NCBI GenBank assembly: GCA_001770725.1
Contig: MERU01000007.1
Location: forward strand, 234,924-298,923
DNA length: 64,000 bases
Direction: 5' to 3'
From: Burkholderiales bacterium RIFCSPHIGHO2_01_FULL_63_240
Lineage (GTDB): Bacteria; Pseudomonadota; Gammaproteobacteria; Burkholderiales; Burkholderiaceae_C
Under the pieces are notes generated by a model. That model was not told the origin of the DNA. It did no database searches and saw only the letters and a program-made list of their open reading frames with translations. Below, piece by piece: positions 1 to 8,545 of the stretch. The number at the start of each line of letters is the position of its first letter. Position 1 is the first letter of the stretch. Made by a program: the position numbers and the translations under genes.

Positions 1-3
1 ACA

Positions 4-28
4 CCCCGCTTCGTGCGGGGTTTTTCTT
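4..28 (+). terminator. Rho-independent terminator of an upstream gene
   Basis: A six-base stem CCCCGC/GCGGGG with a five-base loop is followed by TTTTTCTT. It closes a gene lying left of the window on the plus strand. Nothing else recognisable lies between it and the first gene. Confidence 0.85.
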
Positions 29-168
29 GGGCCATCGTTCCCTGAAAGCCCCATTTCCCTCATGCAAGGGGTGGGGGAATCGTCGGGTTGATGTGAGAAT
101 TTGTCACCAAGGGTCGGTTTGCGCTGGCCAGTCAGTCATTCGGGGGCGTGCTCCCCCAGGGAGTCAGC

Positions 169-699
169 ATGTTCGTTCGCAACCTGATCGCCGCATCCGC
201 CTTCGTGATGGCGTCGGTCTCCGCTCAAGCCGCCGTGTTTGGCCCGTTTTCCAACCTGGGTGTGGTTGGTTCTGAAGCCGTGTCTTTTGGCGGGTTCAGC
301 TACTTCCCGGAAGCCACCCCCTTCGAGATCAGCTACGAGTTCAGCCTGGCTTCGGCTTCGGGCCTGAGTGGCTTCATCGGCCAGGCGGGCACCGATTTCG
401 AGCTGATCGAATTGGCCGAAACCGAGTTCACCCTGTCCCCCATCACCCTGGAAGGCATCCTGGTTGATGGCGTGGCTGCCACCACGTTCGTGGCCCAGGA
501 CGGCGGTTTTTCCTTCAGCTTCGTCGGCCTCAGCAGCGGCACCCACACCCTGACCGTGCGCGGTGTCGGCGTGCCTGAATACGGTGCCTTCGTTGGCAAC
601 GTGGTCACCGCCGTCCCGGAGCCCACCGCTGTGGGCCTGATGCTGGCGGGCCTGGGCGTGGCGGGTGGTTTGGCTTCGCGCCGTCGCGCCACCGCCTGA
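169..699 (+). CDS. PEP-CTERM sorting domain protein
   Basis: This is a secreted surface or matrix protein of 176 residues with no recognisable enzymatic domain. The N-terminus (MFVRNLIAASAFVMASVSAQA) is a signal peptide ending in AQA. The C-terminus is a PEP-CTERM tail: the VPEP motif, a hydrophobic helix (VGLMLAGLGVAGGLA) and the basic end SRRRATA. Such tails are recognised by exosortase/EpsH, usually encoded with exopolysaccharide genes, none of which is in this window. The start at 169 is preferred over the upstream GTG at 148 because AGGGAG sits five bases before the ATG. A strong hairpin follows the gene. The family is confidently assigned by its tail; the role of the mature part is unknown. 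Confidence 0.88.
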   Translation: MFVRNLIAASAFVMASVSAQAAVFGPFSNLGVVGSEAVSFGGFSYFPEATPFEISYEFSLASASGLSGFIGQAGTDFELIELAETEFTLSPITLEGILVDGVAATTFVAQDGGFSFSFVGLSSGTHTLTVRGVGVPEYGAFVGNVVTAVPEPTAVGLMLAGLGVAGGLASRRRATA

Positions 700-743
700 T
701 CAGCAGGCGTCCTGCTTCCCGCGCTGTCTGGCGCGGCCATGGA

Positions 744-767
744 AAAGGGCTCCCGAGGGAGCCCTTT
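744..767. terminator. Probable bidirectional terminator
   Basis: A perfect ten-base stem, AAAGGGCTCC paired with GGAGCCCTTT, closes a CGAG tetraloop between two convergent genes. The T-rich stretch after it is short on both strands, so termination strength is uncertain. Confidence 0.7.
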
Positions 768-864
768 CTCGTTGGGGCAGGCATTTGCAAGTGCCTGACG
801 GGTGGGTGCCTGCTCAACCGATGAGGGGGCACATGGCCGCCCTCTGGGTTGACGCCATGCAACA

Positions 865-2127
865 TCAAGGCAGCAGCGGGGCGATCAGGTCGGCGAACCA
901 GTCGCTGATCAGCACGCGCTGGCTGGTGGGGTTCTTTTCGAAGGCCCGCATCGGGGTGCCCTTGCCGTCGATCAGGTTGTCCACGAAGCGGCCCACGTCC
1001 TTGAGCCCGGCTTCGACGATGCTGGTGCCGCCGAAGGTGACGATGGTCAGGCAGTGCGAGCCGTTGAGTTCGCGCTTGTTGGGGATGTAGTAGCCGATGT
1101 TGGGCTGCGTTTCCATCTGCGCGACCCAGGGCGTGATCTCCTGGCGCCATTTCTGGTTGAGCAGCTTCAGGCGCGTTTCGTTGTCGGGTGCGTTGGCGAT
1201 CTCGGGGTAGAACTTCTGGTACGAGAAGGCCGAGAAGTTGGTGTCTTCCTGGAAGTTGGCGTAGCCGATGCGGTCGTTCGGGAAGATCTTGCCCAGCCCG
1301 GCCGTGATGCTGCCCAGGTTGTCGGCGCTGCCGGCGCCCGGGTACTTCGTGATCAGCTCGGTGACCAGGCCGTTGGCGCCGTCCAGGCCCCAGACGGTGC
1401 GGATCTTGTTGTGCAGCAGCACCGAGGGCGCCTGCTCGGGCGTGGCGTCGCGCGGCACGCTGAACAGCGGGCCCGAGTCGGCCAGCAAAGACATCTGCTT
1501 GGGCTTCAAAGCCTCGCGGAAGGCCGGGTAGAGGGCGGCGGAGCCGACGCCACCAGCAGAAAAGCCTGTCAGGAAGAGCTTGTCAGGCTGCTTGAGGTTC
1601 TTGGCCATCCAGGCGGCCACGGCCTTGGCGTTGACCATGCCGCGGTGGTGGTAGGCCATGGGGTTGGCCGGGTCGACGTTGTCGTACACGGCGACCTTGT
1701 TGCCGGTGTGCACGTCGCCTGTGCAGTAGGTCAGGTAGACGATGTTCCAGCTCTGCGTCTGCACCGACTGCAGCGGGTGCAGGCGCATGGTGAAGGGCGT
1801 GACCAGGCCGAGGTGGGCCTGGCGGTTCCAGTCGGTCATGTAGTTGGTCGGGATGCCGTCGGGGTTGACGGCGTCGAGCAGGGTGCCACCCTTGCAGGCG
1901 CCCTGGTCCCAGCAGGCGCCGCCGCCTTCGAACATCACCACCGTCTTGCTGGTGAAGGGCGTGCGGTTGACGAAGAAGCGGTAGGGGGTGCCGTTGCCGC
2001 AGCTCGCGCCGCTGGAGGCGGGCAGCTCGACGGTTTCCCACTGGAGGTAGCCGGCGTGCGCGGCGGCGCACACCAGGCTGGCGGCGGTGGCCTGGACGGC
2101 CACCTTCAGGACGGAGCGCAAGGACAT
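865..2127 (-). CDS. Secreted pectinacetylesterase/Notum-family hydrolase
   Basis: A 420-residue exported alpha/beta hydrolase of the pectinacetylesterase (CE13/Notum-like) family, predicted to remove ester-linked acyl groups from a carbohydrate or similar substrate outside the cytoplasm. It has a signal peptide (about residues 1-25, ending AAHA). The conserved FEGGGACW oxyanion region is near residue 67, the nucleophile elbow GFSAGG puts Ser at about 190, and LLADSG follows. A late NGSHC motif is a candidate for the catalytic His. Full length for the bacterial branch. A good Shine-Dalgarno (AAGGAG) precedes the ATG and sits beside a hairpin (separate entry). The true substrate cannot be read from sequence; bacterial members are often annotated only as pectinacetylesterase-like. 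Confidence 0.85.
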   Translation of the reverse strand: MSLRSVLKVAVQATAASLVCAAAHAGYLQWETVELPASSGASCGNGTPYRFFVNRTPFTSKTVVMFEGGGACWDQGACKGGTLLDAVNPDGIPTNYMTDWNRQAHLGLVTPFTMRLHPLQSVQTQSWNIVYLTYCTGDVHTGNKVAVYDNVDPANPMAYHHRGMVNAKAVAAWMAKNLKQPDKLFLTGFSAGGVGSAALYPAFREALKPKQMSLLADSGPLFSVPRDATPEQAPSVLLHNKIRTVWGLDGANGLVTELITKYPGAGSADNLGSITAGLGKIFPNDRIGYANFQEDTNFSAFSYQKFYPEIANAPDNETRLKLLNQKWRQEITPWVAQMETQPNIGYYIPNKRELNGSHCLTIVTFGGTSIVEAGLKDVGRFVDNLIDGKGTPMRAFEKNPTSQRVLISDWFADLIAPLLP

Positions 2128-2137
2128 GGGGTTCTCC

Positions 2138-2163
2138 TTCTCACGAGGGTTGTTCTGTGAGAA
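2138..2163 (-). promoter_or_regulatory. Inverted repeat next to the ribosome binding site
   Basis: TTCTCAC-N12-GTGAGAA is a perfect seven-base inverted repeat in the leader of the pectinacetylesterase-like gene. In the mRNA the 3' arm runs directly into the GGAG of the ribosome binding site, so it could act as a translation-control hairpin or a DNA operator. Either function is inference. Confidence 0.4.
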
Positions 2164-2309
2164 CGAGTGTCTGTAACGCTGTTTTTTTTGGCTTGCGCGT
2201 TAACCAGCAGAAACAGGCGTTCGGGGGGTGTGAACGCCGAGCCGTTTGTCGGGTGGCCGACGGTTGGCGCGCCGTGCGGATCGGGTATTCCCGTCCGCAC
2301 CCGAGGTGG

Positions 2310-3194
2310 TTAACCCGGTTTGCGGAGGGTTTTGACGCGCCAAGCCATGCGTTGGCGGGCGTTCAGCGCGGCCCATGCCCCCAGCGTGCACAGGAGCATC
2401 GTCGGGGCATGGGGTTCGGGCACCGGGGAGCCGATGGACGCCTCGGCGTGAACAACGCGGTTGCCAAAGACACCTTGCCAGGCGGTCTGCCCGGTGTTGT
2501 AGAACGAGAAGGCGAAGTCACCGCTCGACGAATCCGCAAGGGGCAAGCCTGCGCTGCGGCCGACAAGGACGCTGCGGGACAGGCTGACCAACTGCCGGTG
2601 GGCTGCATCGGCCCCGAAACTGATGTCCAGCGTCACGTGGGCGCGGGCCTGGTCGCCGCTGGCCCCGGTGTCGTCCAGCGCTGCCGCGAGGCTGTAGCGA
2701 CCCATCAGCAGCAGCGAGGTGTTGGCGCTCAGCAGGAAGCCGGCGGGGTGGTTGTTGGCAATGGCATGGACCTCTGCCGTCGCGTCCCGGCTCAGGTCCG
2801 ACGAAAGCGGGGCCTGGGTGGCCACAGCGGTGGCGGTGAAGGAATCGGACGTGGACGAGGCGGTGGCCGAGGTGCCTTCCAGCGTCGCGGAAGCGGTCCC
2901 CGGGCTCAGGAGGGCGCTTGGGGAAAAGGCCTGGCTGTAGAGGTCCAGGTCATCGGTCCGGACGGCCCCGCCATCGGTCCGAGACACCCGTGCCGTGCCG
3001 CTGGTGCCCATGCCCCAGTCGAACCCCGAGGTGAAAGTCAGTTCAGGCGCGATGCCGTCGTCTGGTGCAAGGTCGACCAGGGTGAAGGTGATGTCGTAGA
3101 GCGATGCGCTGGCCTGGGCCGAGAGGGCCTGGCCTGTCCCGCCAGCCAGGCCGGTCAGCAGGGTGGTGAGCGCCATGGCGCGTTGCAGTTTCAT
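2310..3194 (-). CDS. PEP-CTERM sorting domain protein
   Basis: A 294-residue exported protein of unknown function. The signal peptide is followed by a Ser/Thr/Ala-rich extracellular region that looks all-beta, and a PEP-CTERM-like tail near the end: VPEPHAPTMLLCTLGAWAAL then a basic end with RQRMAWR. The PEP motif is followed by a somewhat short hydrophobic helix, so sorting by exosortase is likely but less textbook than for the protein at 169-699. The ATG is supported by AAGGA eight bases upstream. It reads in the same direction as the SMC-like gene (stop at 3327) but is separated from it by about 130 bases and is probably a separate unit. Confidence 0.78.
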   Translation of the reverse strand: MKLQRAMALTTLLTGLAGGTGQALSAQASASLYDITFTLVDLAPDDGIAPELTFTSGFDWGMGTSGTARVSRTDGGAVRTDDLDLYSQAFSPSALLSPGTASATLEGTSATASSTSDSFTATAVATQAPLSSDLSRDATAEVHAIANNHPAGFLLSANTSLLLMGRYSLAAALDDTGASGDQARAHVTLDISFGADAAHRQLVSLSRSVLVGRSAGLPLADSSSGDFAFSFYNTGQTAWQGVFGNRVVHAEASIGSPVPEPHAPTMLLCTLGAWAALNARQRMAWRVKTLRKPG

Positions 3195-3326
3195 GAGGCG
3201 TCCTTGTGGACCCGGGGCAGGCTTGACCCCGGGGAGGTCACCATCGTTCCGGTGGGGCGATGGGGTGACACTCCCTCGGACGGGGGGAAAGTGTGACGAG
3301 GTGAATGAAATGTCAGCAATGAAAGG

Positions 3327-6143
3327 TCAGTAGGCCTCGGCCGGCACACGACGCTGCAGCACCCCGATCGGCGGCGCCCAGCGCTGGCCCTTGGGCTTCT
3401 TGGCGGTCACCAGCGTGATGTCCGCCGGCTCGAAGACCTCGACGTTGTGCGTGATCGGCGTGGTCAGCACGTACTGCGCGCGCGTGGAGCGCAGGAAGTG
3501 GCCGACCAGCTGGATGTTTCGCACGTCCAGGTGGGCGAAGGGCTCGTCGATGAAGACGAAGCCGCCGGGCGTCTCGTCGTCCTTCATCAGGCCCACGAGC
3601 AGGATGAGGGACTTGATGACCTGCTGGCCGCCCGAGGCTTCGCCGTCGTTCAGGCCAATGTGGCCCTTGCCGTCGAAGTTGAAGTGGATCTTGAGTTCGG
3701 CCTGGCGCAGCGTGGTGTCGTCGTCGCCGAGGTGGGGCAGCTCGCACTGCACGTCCACGCCGGCCAACTGTCCGAGTTCGATGACGTTCTTGCGGTAGCG
3801 GCGCACGGTGACCTTGAGCACGTCGGTGTAGCGCTCGCGGGCGTTGTCGACGGCGATGGCTGCGGCGGCATTGCTGGCCTTGCGCTGGCCGAGTTCGTCT
3901 TCCTGGCGCAGCACGTTGGCGTTCATCAGCGTGAGCTGCTCAACCACGGTGGCGTCGGTTTCCCACTGGCCCTCGGTGAGCTCGCGGTCCACGGCTTCGG
4001 CGCGCAGGCGGGCCTGGGTGGCGTTGCCGTAGTGCGCCTGCATCTCGCGGATGCGCTCGGGGCTGCGCCAGTGCAGCGGCAGCGAGTGCTTGACCTCGCG
4101 GGACATCAGCGCCTGGCCGAGCAGGTCGTCGAAGCGGGCCTGCCATTCGCGTTCGTGCTGGGCGCTGCGCTGCTCGATGTGGGCCAGCTTTTCCTGCGCC
4201 TGGCGGTAGGCGTGCTGGGCGTTGGTCTGCTCGACCACGGCGTGCTTGAGCTCGGCTTCGGCCTGCTGCCAGCGCTCACCGGCGTCCATGCGGGCCTGCT
4301 TGAGCACGGGCAACTGGCGGCGGGCTTCGGCGAACTCGGCTTCGCGCTCGACCAGCTCGGCCGCGGCGGTGAAGCCTTGCGCGGCCTGGCGGGCGTCCTG
4401 CAGCTGGCGGTCGAAGAAGGCCTGGTCGCGCACCAGGCGGGTCATCTCTTCGTCGAGCTGGGCCAGGCGGTTTTCGATCGAGTCGCGGCGCGTGGCCACG
4501 GCCGAGGCGCCGAACTGGTGCTGGCTGGGCTCGACCCAGACCGAGCGGCCGCCACGGCCATCGCGGTGGTAGGCCTCGGGCGTGATCCACTCGCCGCCGA
4601 CCTTCACGCCCGCTTCGGTGTTGTCGACGCGGCGGATGTGTTCGAGCTGGCGCAGCAGCCAGCGCGGGGCCGGGGCGGCGAACTTGAGCACGGCCAGCAG
4701 GCTGTGCTTGTCGGCATCCTTGGGTGCATCTTCCACATCGGCGACGATGTAGTGGCGGTAGCGCTCGCGCTCGGCCAGGGCCATGGCCTGGGCTTCCTGA
4801 CGCGGGTTGGCCAGCACCACCACCCAGCGGCTGCCGCGCAGCACGCCTTCGGCGGCGGCACGCCAGCGCTCGTCGGTGATCTCGATGATGTCGGCGATCA
4901 GGTGGTGGTTGATGCCGGCTTCATCCAAGGTCCGACGAAAGCGCGTGACCTCGGGCGGCGGCGGGGCCTGGCGTTGGCCCTTGAGGGCGTCCATGGCGCG
5001 TTGGGCTTCGTCGCGCTGGTCTTTGAGGCGCTGCCATTGCGTCGACAGCTTCTGCTTGTGTTCGCTGAGCTCGGCGATGCGCTGCGTGAGCTGGCCGGCG
5101 TCGCCTTCGACCACAGCCAGGCCTTGCAGTTCGTCGGCGCGCTTGACCAGGACCTCGATGGGGCGCTCGGCGTCGCGGGCTTCTTCCTGTGTGCGGCGGG
5201 CGGTGCGCACCTTGGCTTCGAGGGCCTCGACGCGCTCGGCAGCGGTGGTCTGGTCTTGCAGGCGCTGCAGCAGGTCGGACTTGACCTGGCCGTGGGCGCG
5301 GCGGTCTTCGCTGGACTGGATGCGCTGGCGGTGCAATTCGCGCAGCTTGGTGGCCAGGGCCTTGCGGGTCTCCTGGTTGCTCAGCACGGGCACGACCTCG
5401 GTGGCCAGGGTTTCGCGCTCCTGGCATTTGAGCTCGTACTGGCGGTGGTTGTTGACGCGGGCCTCCAACTCGGCGCGCTGGGCCCGGCCATGCGAGAGCT
5501 CGCGCTCGGCGGCTTCGACTTCCTGCAGCAGTTGCTTCTGGTGGGTGCGGGCCTCGTCGTAGCGGTCGAGCACCTCCTGGTCGCCGAACACGTCGAAGAC
5601 CAGGCGCAGCAGCTCCTTGGGGCTGTATTCGCACAGGCGGTCGGTCTGGCCTTGTTCCAGTGCCAGCACCTTGGCGATGGCACGTGAGAGGCCCGCGCCT
5701 TCGAGGCGCTTGCGCCAGTTGTCGATGCCCAGCCACTCGCGGTCGCCACGCTCGATCAACGTCTCGATGGAGATGTCGCCTTCGACCATGATGTAGCGGC
5801 GCGTCCAGTCGCCGCCGTTGCGGTCGATGCGGCAGGCCAGGGTCACCACGTCTGCGTAGAGCAGGCAGCGCGCGAAGGGGCGGTTGGAGGACTGGCGGTT
5901 GCGCGGGCGGTTGTCGACCGTGGCGCGCAGCCAGGCGCTGTCGGCGTTGGCGTGGCGGGCGTAGGTCTTGTAGTTGCGGCCGCCCGAGCATTCGAGGCCC
6001 AGCAGGGTGCGCATGGCGTCCAGCAGGGTGGTCTTGCCCGAGCCGTTGGGGCCGGCGACGGTGATGATGGCGCCGTCGAGCGGCAGGGACAGGCGCTGGC
6101 AGTAATCCCAGTGCAGCAGTTCGAGGCTTTGCAGGTGGAACAT
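3327..6143 (-). CDS. SMC/MksB-like condensin ATPase
   Basis: A 938-residue SMC-type ATPase expected to dimerise and act on DNA with a kleisin and a small winged-helix partner. Seen directly: N-terminal ABC half with Walker A GPNGSGKTT (residues 31-39) and a Q-loop region EQGQTDRL (about 163-170); long coiled coil (about 190-395); a compact globular hinge-like part (about 400-545, with IADIIEITDERW); a second coiled coil (about 550-800); C-terminal ABC half with signature GEASGGQQ (about 834-841) and Walker B FVFIDEP followed by a D-loop AHLD. The length is that of short SMCs such as MksB rather than full SMC or MukB. Two probable partners lie upstream on the same strand (8546-9283 and 9280-10662), separated by two unrelated genes. 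No JetD-like nuclease gene follows. Rad50-like repair ATPase is the alternative; the partners favour condensin. Confidence 0.8.
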   Translation of the reverse strand: MFHLQSLELLHWDYCQRLSLPLDGAIITVAGPNGSGKTTLLDAMRTLLGLECSGGRNYKTYARHANADSAWLRATVDNRPRNRQSSNRPFARCLLYADVVTLACRIDRNGGDWTRRYIMVEGDISIETLIERGDREWLGIDNWRKRLEGAGLSRAIAKVLALEQGQTDRLCEYSPKELLRLVFDVFGDQEVLDRYDEARTHQKQLLQEVEAAERELSHGRAQRAELEARVNNHRQYELKCQERETLATEVVPVLSNQETRKALATKLRELHRQRIQSSEDRRAHGQVKSDLLQRLQDQTTAAERVEALEAKVRTARRTQEEARDAERPIEVLVKRADELQGLAVVEGDAGQLTQRIAELSEHKQKLSTQWQRLKDQRDEAQRAMDALKGQRQAPPPPEVTRFRRTLDEAGINHHLIADIIEITDERWRAAAEGVLRGSRWVVVLANPRQEAQAMALAERERYRHYIVADVEDAPKDADKHSLLAVLKFAAPAPRWLLRQLEHIRRVDNTEAGVKVGGEWITPEAYHRDGRGGRSVWVEPSQHQFGASAVATRRDSIENRLAQLDEEMTRLVRDQAFFDRQLQDARQAAQGFTAAAELVEREAEFAEARRQLPVLKQARMDAGERWQQAEAELKHAVVEQTNAQHAYRQAQEKLAHIEQRSAQHEREWQARFDDLLGQALMSREVKHSLPLHWRSPERIREMQAHYGNATQARLRAEAVDRELTEGQWETDATVVEQLTLMNANVLRQEDELGQRKASNAAAAIAVDNARERYTDVLKVTVRRYRKNVIELGQLAGVDVQCELPHLGDDDTTLRQAELKIHFNFDGKGHIGLNDGEASGGQQVIKSLILLVGLMKDDETPGGFVFIDEPFAHLDVRNIQLVGHFLRSTRAQYVLTTPITHNVEVFEPADITLVTAKKPKGQRWAPPIGVLQRRVPAEAY

Positions 6144-6306
6144 GGGGGCGGCAAACGGTTGGGCGACCCCTCATGCCGGGCGACGTGGCCGGGCGGTGTC
6201 GCCCAGGGTCGCCGGTCGAGGTCGCCGGTCAGCGATTGTGCCGGAGTCTGTCGCCCGGTCCGCCGAGGGTTCGGCCCTGGGGCGCACGGCCCCCGCTTTC
6301 ACCGGC

Positions 6307-7590
6307 TCATTCGCCCAGTTGTTCACGCCGGTACAGGCGCGGCAGGAAGTACGGCAGCATCTGGAACTCGCGCAGGGCGTGCGAACCCAGGTCCTCGAAG
6401 AAGCGGGGGTTGAGCACGCGCACCAGGGCCGTGTTCAGGAAGGTGGTGGTCAGCACCACGCCGTCGCCGGTGGCGTTGGGCCTCCAGCTGTGCAGCAGGG
6501 TGTTGTCGGGCAGCAGGCCATTGAGGATGGGCGGGTTGGCGGTGGCGAAGAAATACGGATCGGTGCCCAGCGGGGCCGGGGGCGTTTTCACCTTCGGGTC
6601 GGCGCCGGTGATCAGCAGCGTCCAGGCCGACTTGCCCACGTACTCCTTGACCTTTTGCGTGGCGCCGACGTCGTACTGCAGGTCGGGGCTGTGGGGCTCG
6701 ACCGTCCACTCGAAGGTGACATGGTCGATGGGCTGCCACAGGCGGTAGCGCTCGGTGTTGCCGATGTGGTCCCACCACCAGCGCAGCATGTCCGAGTCGA
6801 TGCCTTTGATCTCCTGGACGACGTGGAGCGGCACCATCCACTTGCTGTCGACCTGACCGACGCGGTAGAAGCCGCGCGTCTTGAGCACGGCGTTGAAGTA
6901 GCGCTGGTCGAGCTCGGTCATCACCGTGGGCCGCAGGCCTTGCAGCAGCTCGCTGAAGTGCCTGACCCATGCTGCGGCCTGGCCAGCCTGGGCCGAGGGC
7001 GAGGCCTCGATCTGCACGGCGGTGTCACCGAAGCCGCTGCCCGTGGCGCGGTACTGCACCAGCACCGTGAAGGGCGAGCCGTGGTCGACCGAGACGCGGG
7101 CGGCCAGGAAGCTGTAGGGCTTGGCGCCCAGGAAGTTGTCGGAGGCGACGCGGGTGCGCACGGTGGCCGGGTCGAGGTGGGTGAGCTCGACGCGGTGGTT
7201 GGCGCCGCCCCAGGTGACGGTGGCCTCGTAGCGGGCGGCGCTGGAATAACCCAGGTGCTCGGGCGTGGTGGGGGCGTTGAGCCAGCGGAAGGCCTGGTGG
7301 TTGGCGCTGGCGCGCTTGAACAGGCTTTCGTCGAGGTTGTCCCACAACCAGCTGAGGGCCTCGGGGCGCACGCCGCCGAGGGTGAAGCTGGCGGTGACTG
7401 AATGGGCGACGGCGGGGCTGGACGTGGTGGTGGTGGTCGTGACGCCGGTGGTGGCGGCCTGGACCGGGGCTTGGAGCCAGCCGGCGAGCACGCCCACGGT
7501 GAGCGCGGGCAGCACGCGGATGGCGCCGGCCAGCAGGGCCTGGATTCGGGGGTGGCTGTGAGCGGTGTTCAGGGGGAAACGATGGGGCAT
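6307..7590 (-). CDS. Exported protein with DAPG-hydrolase (PhlG)-like domain
   Basis: A 427-residue protein with an N-terminal hydrophobic signal segment (about residues 20-45) followed by a Thr-rich linker. The C-terminal half carries the pattern RWWWDHIGNTERYRLW then P-x-DH, which resembles the metal-binding core of 2,4-diacetylphloroglucinol hydrolase (PhlG) family proteins; the N-terminal half (VRPEALSWLWDNLDES) looks like a second, degenerate copy of a similar fold. PhlG cleaves a C-C bond in an aromatic polyketide, but export and the divergent half mean the substrate here is unknown. Its start lies ten bases from a double palindrome that also fronts the divergent TetR gene, so it is almost certainly the target of that repressor. 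It sits between the genes for the condensin partners and the SMC ATPase. Confidence 0.62.
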   Translation of the reverse strand: MPHRFPLNTAHSHPRIQALLAGAIRVLPALTVGVLAGWLQAPVQAATTGVTTTTTTSSPAVAHSVTASFTLGGVRPEALSWLWDNLDESLFKRASANHQAFRWLNAPTTPEHLGYSSAARYEATVTWGGANHRVELTHLDPATVRTRVASDNFLGAKPYSFLAARVSVDHGSPFTVLVQYRATGSGFGDTAVQIEASPSAQAGQAAAWVRHFSELLQGLRPTVMTELDQRYFNAVLKTRGFYRVGQVDSKWMVPLHVVQEIKGIDSDMLRWWWDHIGNTERYRLWQPIDHVTFEWTVEPHSPDLQYDVGATQKVKEYVGKSAWTLLITGADPKVKTPPAPLGTDPYFFATANPPILNGLLPDNTLLHSWRPNATGDGVVLTTTFLNTALVRVLNPRFFEDLGSHALREFQMLPYFLPRLYRREQLGE

Positions 7591-7599
7591 GGCGGGCCT

Positions 7600-7636
7600 C
7601 TCTACATGTGTAGAGAATGACTCTACTTTTGTAGAG
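7600..7636. promoter_or_regulatory. Double palindromic operator, probable TetR sites
   Basis: Two copies of CTCTAC-N4-GTAGAG (7600-7615 and 7621-7636) start 21 bases apart, two turns of the helix, so both would face the same side. They lie between the divergent DAPG-hydrolase-like gene and the TetR gene and abut the ribosome binding site of the former. Tandem palindromes in such a place are typical TetR autoregulatory operators; the pairing with this TetR is inference. Confidence 0.75.
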
Positions 7637-7711
7637 AATTCGCGTCAGCCGAGGAAACCCGCAGGCGGAGTGGGGCGCAAAGGCCGTCGGCAGCCGTTAC
7701 GCTCGGTTCCG

Positions 7712-8278
7712 ATGGAACCCGATCGCAAGACCTTGATTGCCGACGCCGCCATCGCCCTGCTGGGCAGCGTGGGCGCGCGTGGGCTCACCCACCGTGCGGT
7801 CGATGCCGAAGCTGGCTTGCCGGCGGGCTCGACTTCGTTCTATTGCCGCAGCCGGCTGGATTTGTTGCGCCTGGCTTTGCGCCGGCACGCCACGCTCGAC
7901 TTGGCCGACCTCGAAGCCGATGCCTTGCGGGTGACCCAGGCCACGTGGACGCGTGCCGACCTGCTGGCGCTGGTGGCCCACCGCGTGCGCGAATGGCTGG
8001 CGCCGGCTCAACGGGCGCGGTTGGTGGCTCGGTTCGAACTCTTCTTGCTGGCGTCACGCGAGCCTGAGTTGGCCGAGATCGTGCGGGAGTTGCGTGCGCA
8101 GTTTTTGCTGGCCACGCAGGCGGCCTTGGTGCGCGCGGGCGTGAGCCAGCCCGAGGCGCGAGCGCGGTTGCTGGCGCAGTTCGTGGACGGGCATTTGCTC
8201 GATTGCGTGGGCGCGGATCAGGTGCAGCCGTTGGACGAGGCGCAGCTCAGGTTGCTGGATCGCTTGCTGGCGGATTGA
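7712..8278 (+). CDS. TetR-family transcriptional regulator
   Basis: A 188-residue repressor. Residues about 1-50 form the TetR helix-turn-helix (LIADAAIALLGSVGARGLTHRAVDAEAG then STSFYCRSRLDLL); the remaining all-helical part is the ligand-binding and dimer domain, typical of family length. The ATG at 7712 is chosen because the HTH begins right after it; longer upstream readings would run through the operator. It is divergent from the DAPG-hydrolase-like gene across the double palindrome at 7600-7636, the usual arrangement of an autoregulated repressor with one target. The inducer is unknown; by analogy with PhlG partners a phenolic compound is possible but unproven. The 267 bases after it, up to 8545, hold nothing I can support. 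Confidence 0.88.
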   Translation: MEPDRKTLIADAAIALLGSVGARGLTHRAVDAEAGLPAGSTSFYCRSRLDLLRLALRRHATLDLADLEADALRVTQATWTRADLLALVAHRVREWLAPAQRARLVARFELFLLASREPELAEIVRELRAQFLLATQAALVRAGVSQPEARARLLAQFVDGHLLDCVGADQVQPLDEAQLRLLDRLLAD

Positions 8279-8545
8279 TTTTTGGGTGGTGTGTTGTGCC
8301 ACGGTTGAGCAACGTTCAGGGGGCGAGGGGTGCCTGCTCCGGCCCTGCGCGGGGCACCACTGAGTTGTGCCCGCATCACCCCTTGAACACGAGCCAGGCA
8401 GGTGCCGAGCCATGACACCGCACATGTCGGGCCGGCTCACACGCTCCCCACCCAGCGAGCCACGCACCAACCGCAGCACGAACCCACAACCCAACATCAA
8501 CCACTGCGCAATCGACCCAACAGACCCAACAGCGCAAAGAGCCCG

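Noticed and set aside
1054-2160. Long plus-strand open frame antisense to the pectinacetylesterase-like gene
   Set aside because: Composition is a mirror of GC-rich codon bias (Val/Gly/Ala/His-rich, no motif); the minus-strand protein has a complete family pattern.
3447-5687. 746-codon plus-strand frame inside the SMC gene
   Set aside because: Low-complexity Leu/Val/Gly/Ala-rich mirror of the coiled-coil coding sequence; the minus-strand ATPase motifs are unambiguous.
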